Origin: Phycisphaerales bacterium
Lineage (GTDB): Bacteria; Planctomycetota; Phycisphaerae; UBA1845; UTPLA1
Length of the DNA stretch: 64,000 nt
Direction of reading: 5' to 3'
Assembly (NCBI GenBank): GCA_022360095.1
Contig: JAKSDK010001896.1
Location: 1 to 64,000, forward strand
Below the pieces are notes generated by a model. That model did not search any database. It was given only the letters and a program-made list of their open reading frames with translations, and was not told the DNA's origin. A program made the position numbers and the translations under genes. Positions 63,128 to 64,000 of this stretch are shown here, in pieces. Every line of letters begins with the position of its first letter. Position 1 is the first letter of the stretch.

Positions 63128-63259
63128 ATGTCGAAAACTACCGTCGAACGGAGGACGCAGCGTGCCGTGAAGAGCGCGGTTCGCGAATTGGTCCGACTGC
63201 GCACCTCCGCGCGAAATGAGGCCGTGGCACGTAACTGTTGCTGCAGATGCTGCCGCTAG
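63128..63259 (+). CDS. Candidate RiPP precursor peptide with C-terminal CCCRCC
   Basis: 43 residues from ATG 63128 with GAGGT five bases before it. Residues 1-36 are charged and helical with no Cys (TTVERRTQRAVKSAVRELV, then RLRTSARNEAVAR) and would be the leader. Residues 36-43 read Asn, Cys, Cys, Cys, Arg, Cys, Cys, Arg, holding all five Cys at the very end, as expected for a core peptide. It is 99 bases before a DUF692/MNIO gene on the same strand. MNIO enzymes act on Cys-containing or C-terminal residues of small precursors. The role is inferred from composition and position; no known precursor family was recognised. Confidence 0.75.
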   Translation: MSKTTVERRTQRAVKSAVRELVRLRTSARNEAVARNCCCRCCR

Positions 63260-63304
63260 TCCGCGGTCATTCGCGAAACACGAGCGGGTCCCGGTGCGGT
63301 CACA

Positions 63305-63319
63305 GGGCCCCCGGGGCCC
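63305..63319 (+). promoter_or_regulatory. Hairpin between precursor and MNIO gene
   Basis: GGGCCCC and GGGGCCC are separated by one base, so a tight GC-rich stem (realistically five base pairs with a five-base loop) can form between the peptide stop and the enzyme's ribosome site. No T-tract follows. Such a stem could lower enzyme expression relative to precursor or protect the upstream mRNA end. Confidence 0.4.
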
Positions 63320-63358
63320 AATCGTTTGGCGATCAGGCTTGAAGAGGAGATATTGCTC

Positions 63359-64000
63359 ATGACACCTGCCATTGGTCTGGCACTTCGCGAGGAAAACAGG
63401 GTGGTTCTGGATGAACCGGCGCTGAGCGCGGTTGAAGTCACGTTTGAACGCGCCAACGACGATTTGCGAATCGAGAACTATGTGGGTGGGATGGACTTCG
63501 ACTATGTCAGCGTACACGCCCTGAAACTAAGCCCGGCCAGTGCCGACCCGCCGAAGACCGATTATCTGGATGCCGTCCGGCGAGTTGCCGACGAAAACGG
63601 GGCTGATTCCATCAGCGATCATCTCGGCTTCACGCGTGACGGCGATGACGGAGTCGAACTGGGACATTTCTCGGTGCCGCCCTTTACCAGCGTTGCGCTT
63701 GACGTGACGTGTGAGAATATCGAGATCATCCAAAACTATTTTGGCGAACGGCATTTTTTTATCGAGAACATCGCGTATCTCTTTCAGTTCGACGGCGAGA
63801 TGAGCGAGGCCGAGTTTCTTAATGCGGTGCTCGCAAGGACCGGGTGTGGTTGGCTGCTGGACGTCACGAATGTCTATGCCAACGCCCTGAACCATCGCTA
63901 TGACGCCTACGAGTTTATCCGGAGCGTTATGCCGTCGGCGGGCCGGGTCCAAATTCACCTGGCAGGCGGCTTCTTCGAGGAAGACGGCATTTATATCGAT
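63359..64000 (+). CDS. DUF692/MNIO peptide-modifying oxidase, N-terminal part (cut by window end)
   Basis: 214 codons are open to the edge from ATG 63359, with AGGAGA eight bases before. Family motifs in order are GLALREENRVVL, SVHALKLSPA (metal His), DSISDHLGFT (Asp-His), GHFSVPPFTS, FFIENIAYLF (metal Glu), GCGWLLDVTNVYANALNH (metal Asp and His) and QIHLAGG. These match DUF692, the multinuclear non-haem iron-dependent oxidases that include MbnB, TglH and ChrH, which modify Cys or C-terminal residues of ribosomal peptides. DUF692 proteins are about 270-300 residues, so about a quarter is missing. The likely substrate is the peptide at 63128. Confidence 0.92.
   Translation, partial: MTPAIGLALREENRVVLDEPALSAVEVTFERANDDLRIENYVGGMDFDYVSVHALKLSPASADPPKTDYLDAVRRVADENGADSISDHLGFTRDGDDGVELGHFSVPPFTSVALDVTCENIEIIQNYFGERHFFIENIAYLFQFDGEMSEAEFLNAVLARTGCGWLLDVTNVYANALNHRYDAYEFIRSVMPSAGRVQIHLAGGFFEEDGIYID

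Noticed and set aside
1-64000. CRISPR array, integrase, transposase or phage module
   Set aside because: No regularly spaced direct repeats and no recombinase or phage structural gene were found on either strand.

Overview
The window looks like chromosomal DNA of a planctomycete, probably close to Phycisphaerae. The taxonomic call is an inference from gene content. It rests on two ECF sigma factor/Ser-Thr kinase pairs, a membrane kinase with TPR repeats, exported proteins with dockerin, thrombospondin type 3 and PD40 repeats, three members of the C-terminal zinc-ribbon family (CGYxL...GxCPECG), prepilin-like FLFLDGHV ends on non-pilin proteins, and many short secreted proteins of unknown role. 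No rRNA, tRNA, CRISPR array, integrase or transposase was found.

Layout. 0-5.2 kb: a lipoprotein cut by the window edge, an ankyrin protein, a nitrilase and a dockerin-ended propeller protein. 5.9-13.6 kb: two sigma/kinase modules separated by a small conserved protein and one decayed zinc-ribbon gene, with a second decayed copy just after. 13.7-19.1 kb: gyrA, a ComF-type phosphoribosyltransferase, an unknown protein and the RNA-repair methyltransferase Hen1 without its usual partner Pnkp. 19.1-21.9 kb: a GT4 glycosyltransferase and a polytopic membrane protein. 22-26.3 kb: a tightly coupled operon joining a LolD/MacB-type ABC exporter module to a TroA/ZnuA-like metal-binding protein. 26.5-34.2 kb: a DUF1570-like peptidase, a CAP lipoprotein, a GT2, a TSP3/PD40 lipoprotein, two small membrane proteins and an AraC regulator.

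34.3-37.1 kb is the accessory-looking patch. It holds a PanA/RelE-like toxin-antitoxin pair with a near-consensus promoter, several REP-like palindromes in mirrored pairs, and a structured, apparently non-coding transcript candidate behind a consensus promoter. 37.2-56.2 kb carries an AGCS symporter, several exported proteins, a universal stress protein, an esterase, the Tat-exported MsrP-like molybdoenzyme, an outer-membrane barrel, a GH26-like hydrolase, a release-factor-like protein and trpS. 56.2-60.3 kb is a propeller-type sensor kinase with its FixJ-like regulator. 60.6-62.9 kb is scpA, a RidA-family gene and mtnA.

The most interesting locus is at the right edge (63128-64000). A 43-codon ORF, with a good ribosome binding site and ending in Asn-Cys-Cys-Cys-Arg-Cys-Cys-Arg, lies about 100 bases before a DUF692/MNIO gene cut by the window end. 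MNIO enzymes are iron-dependent oxidases that modify cysteines or C-terminal residues of ribosomal peptides, so this reads as a candidate RiPP locus with an unusual CCCRCC core. Second-tier candidates are the 35.8-36.1 kb structured RNA and the FtsX-type ABC module with a metal-binding lipoprotein.
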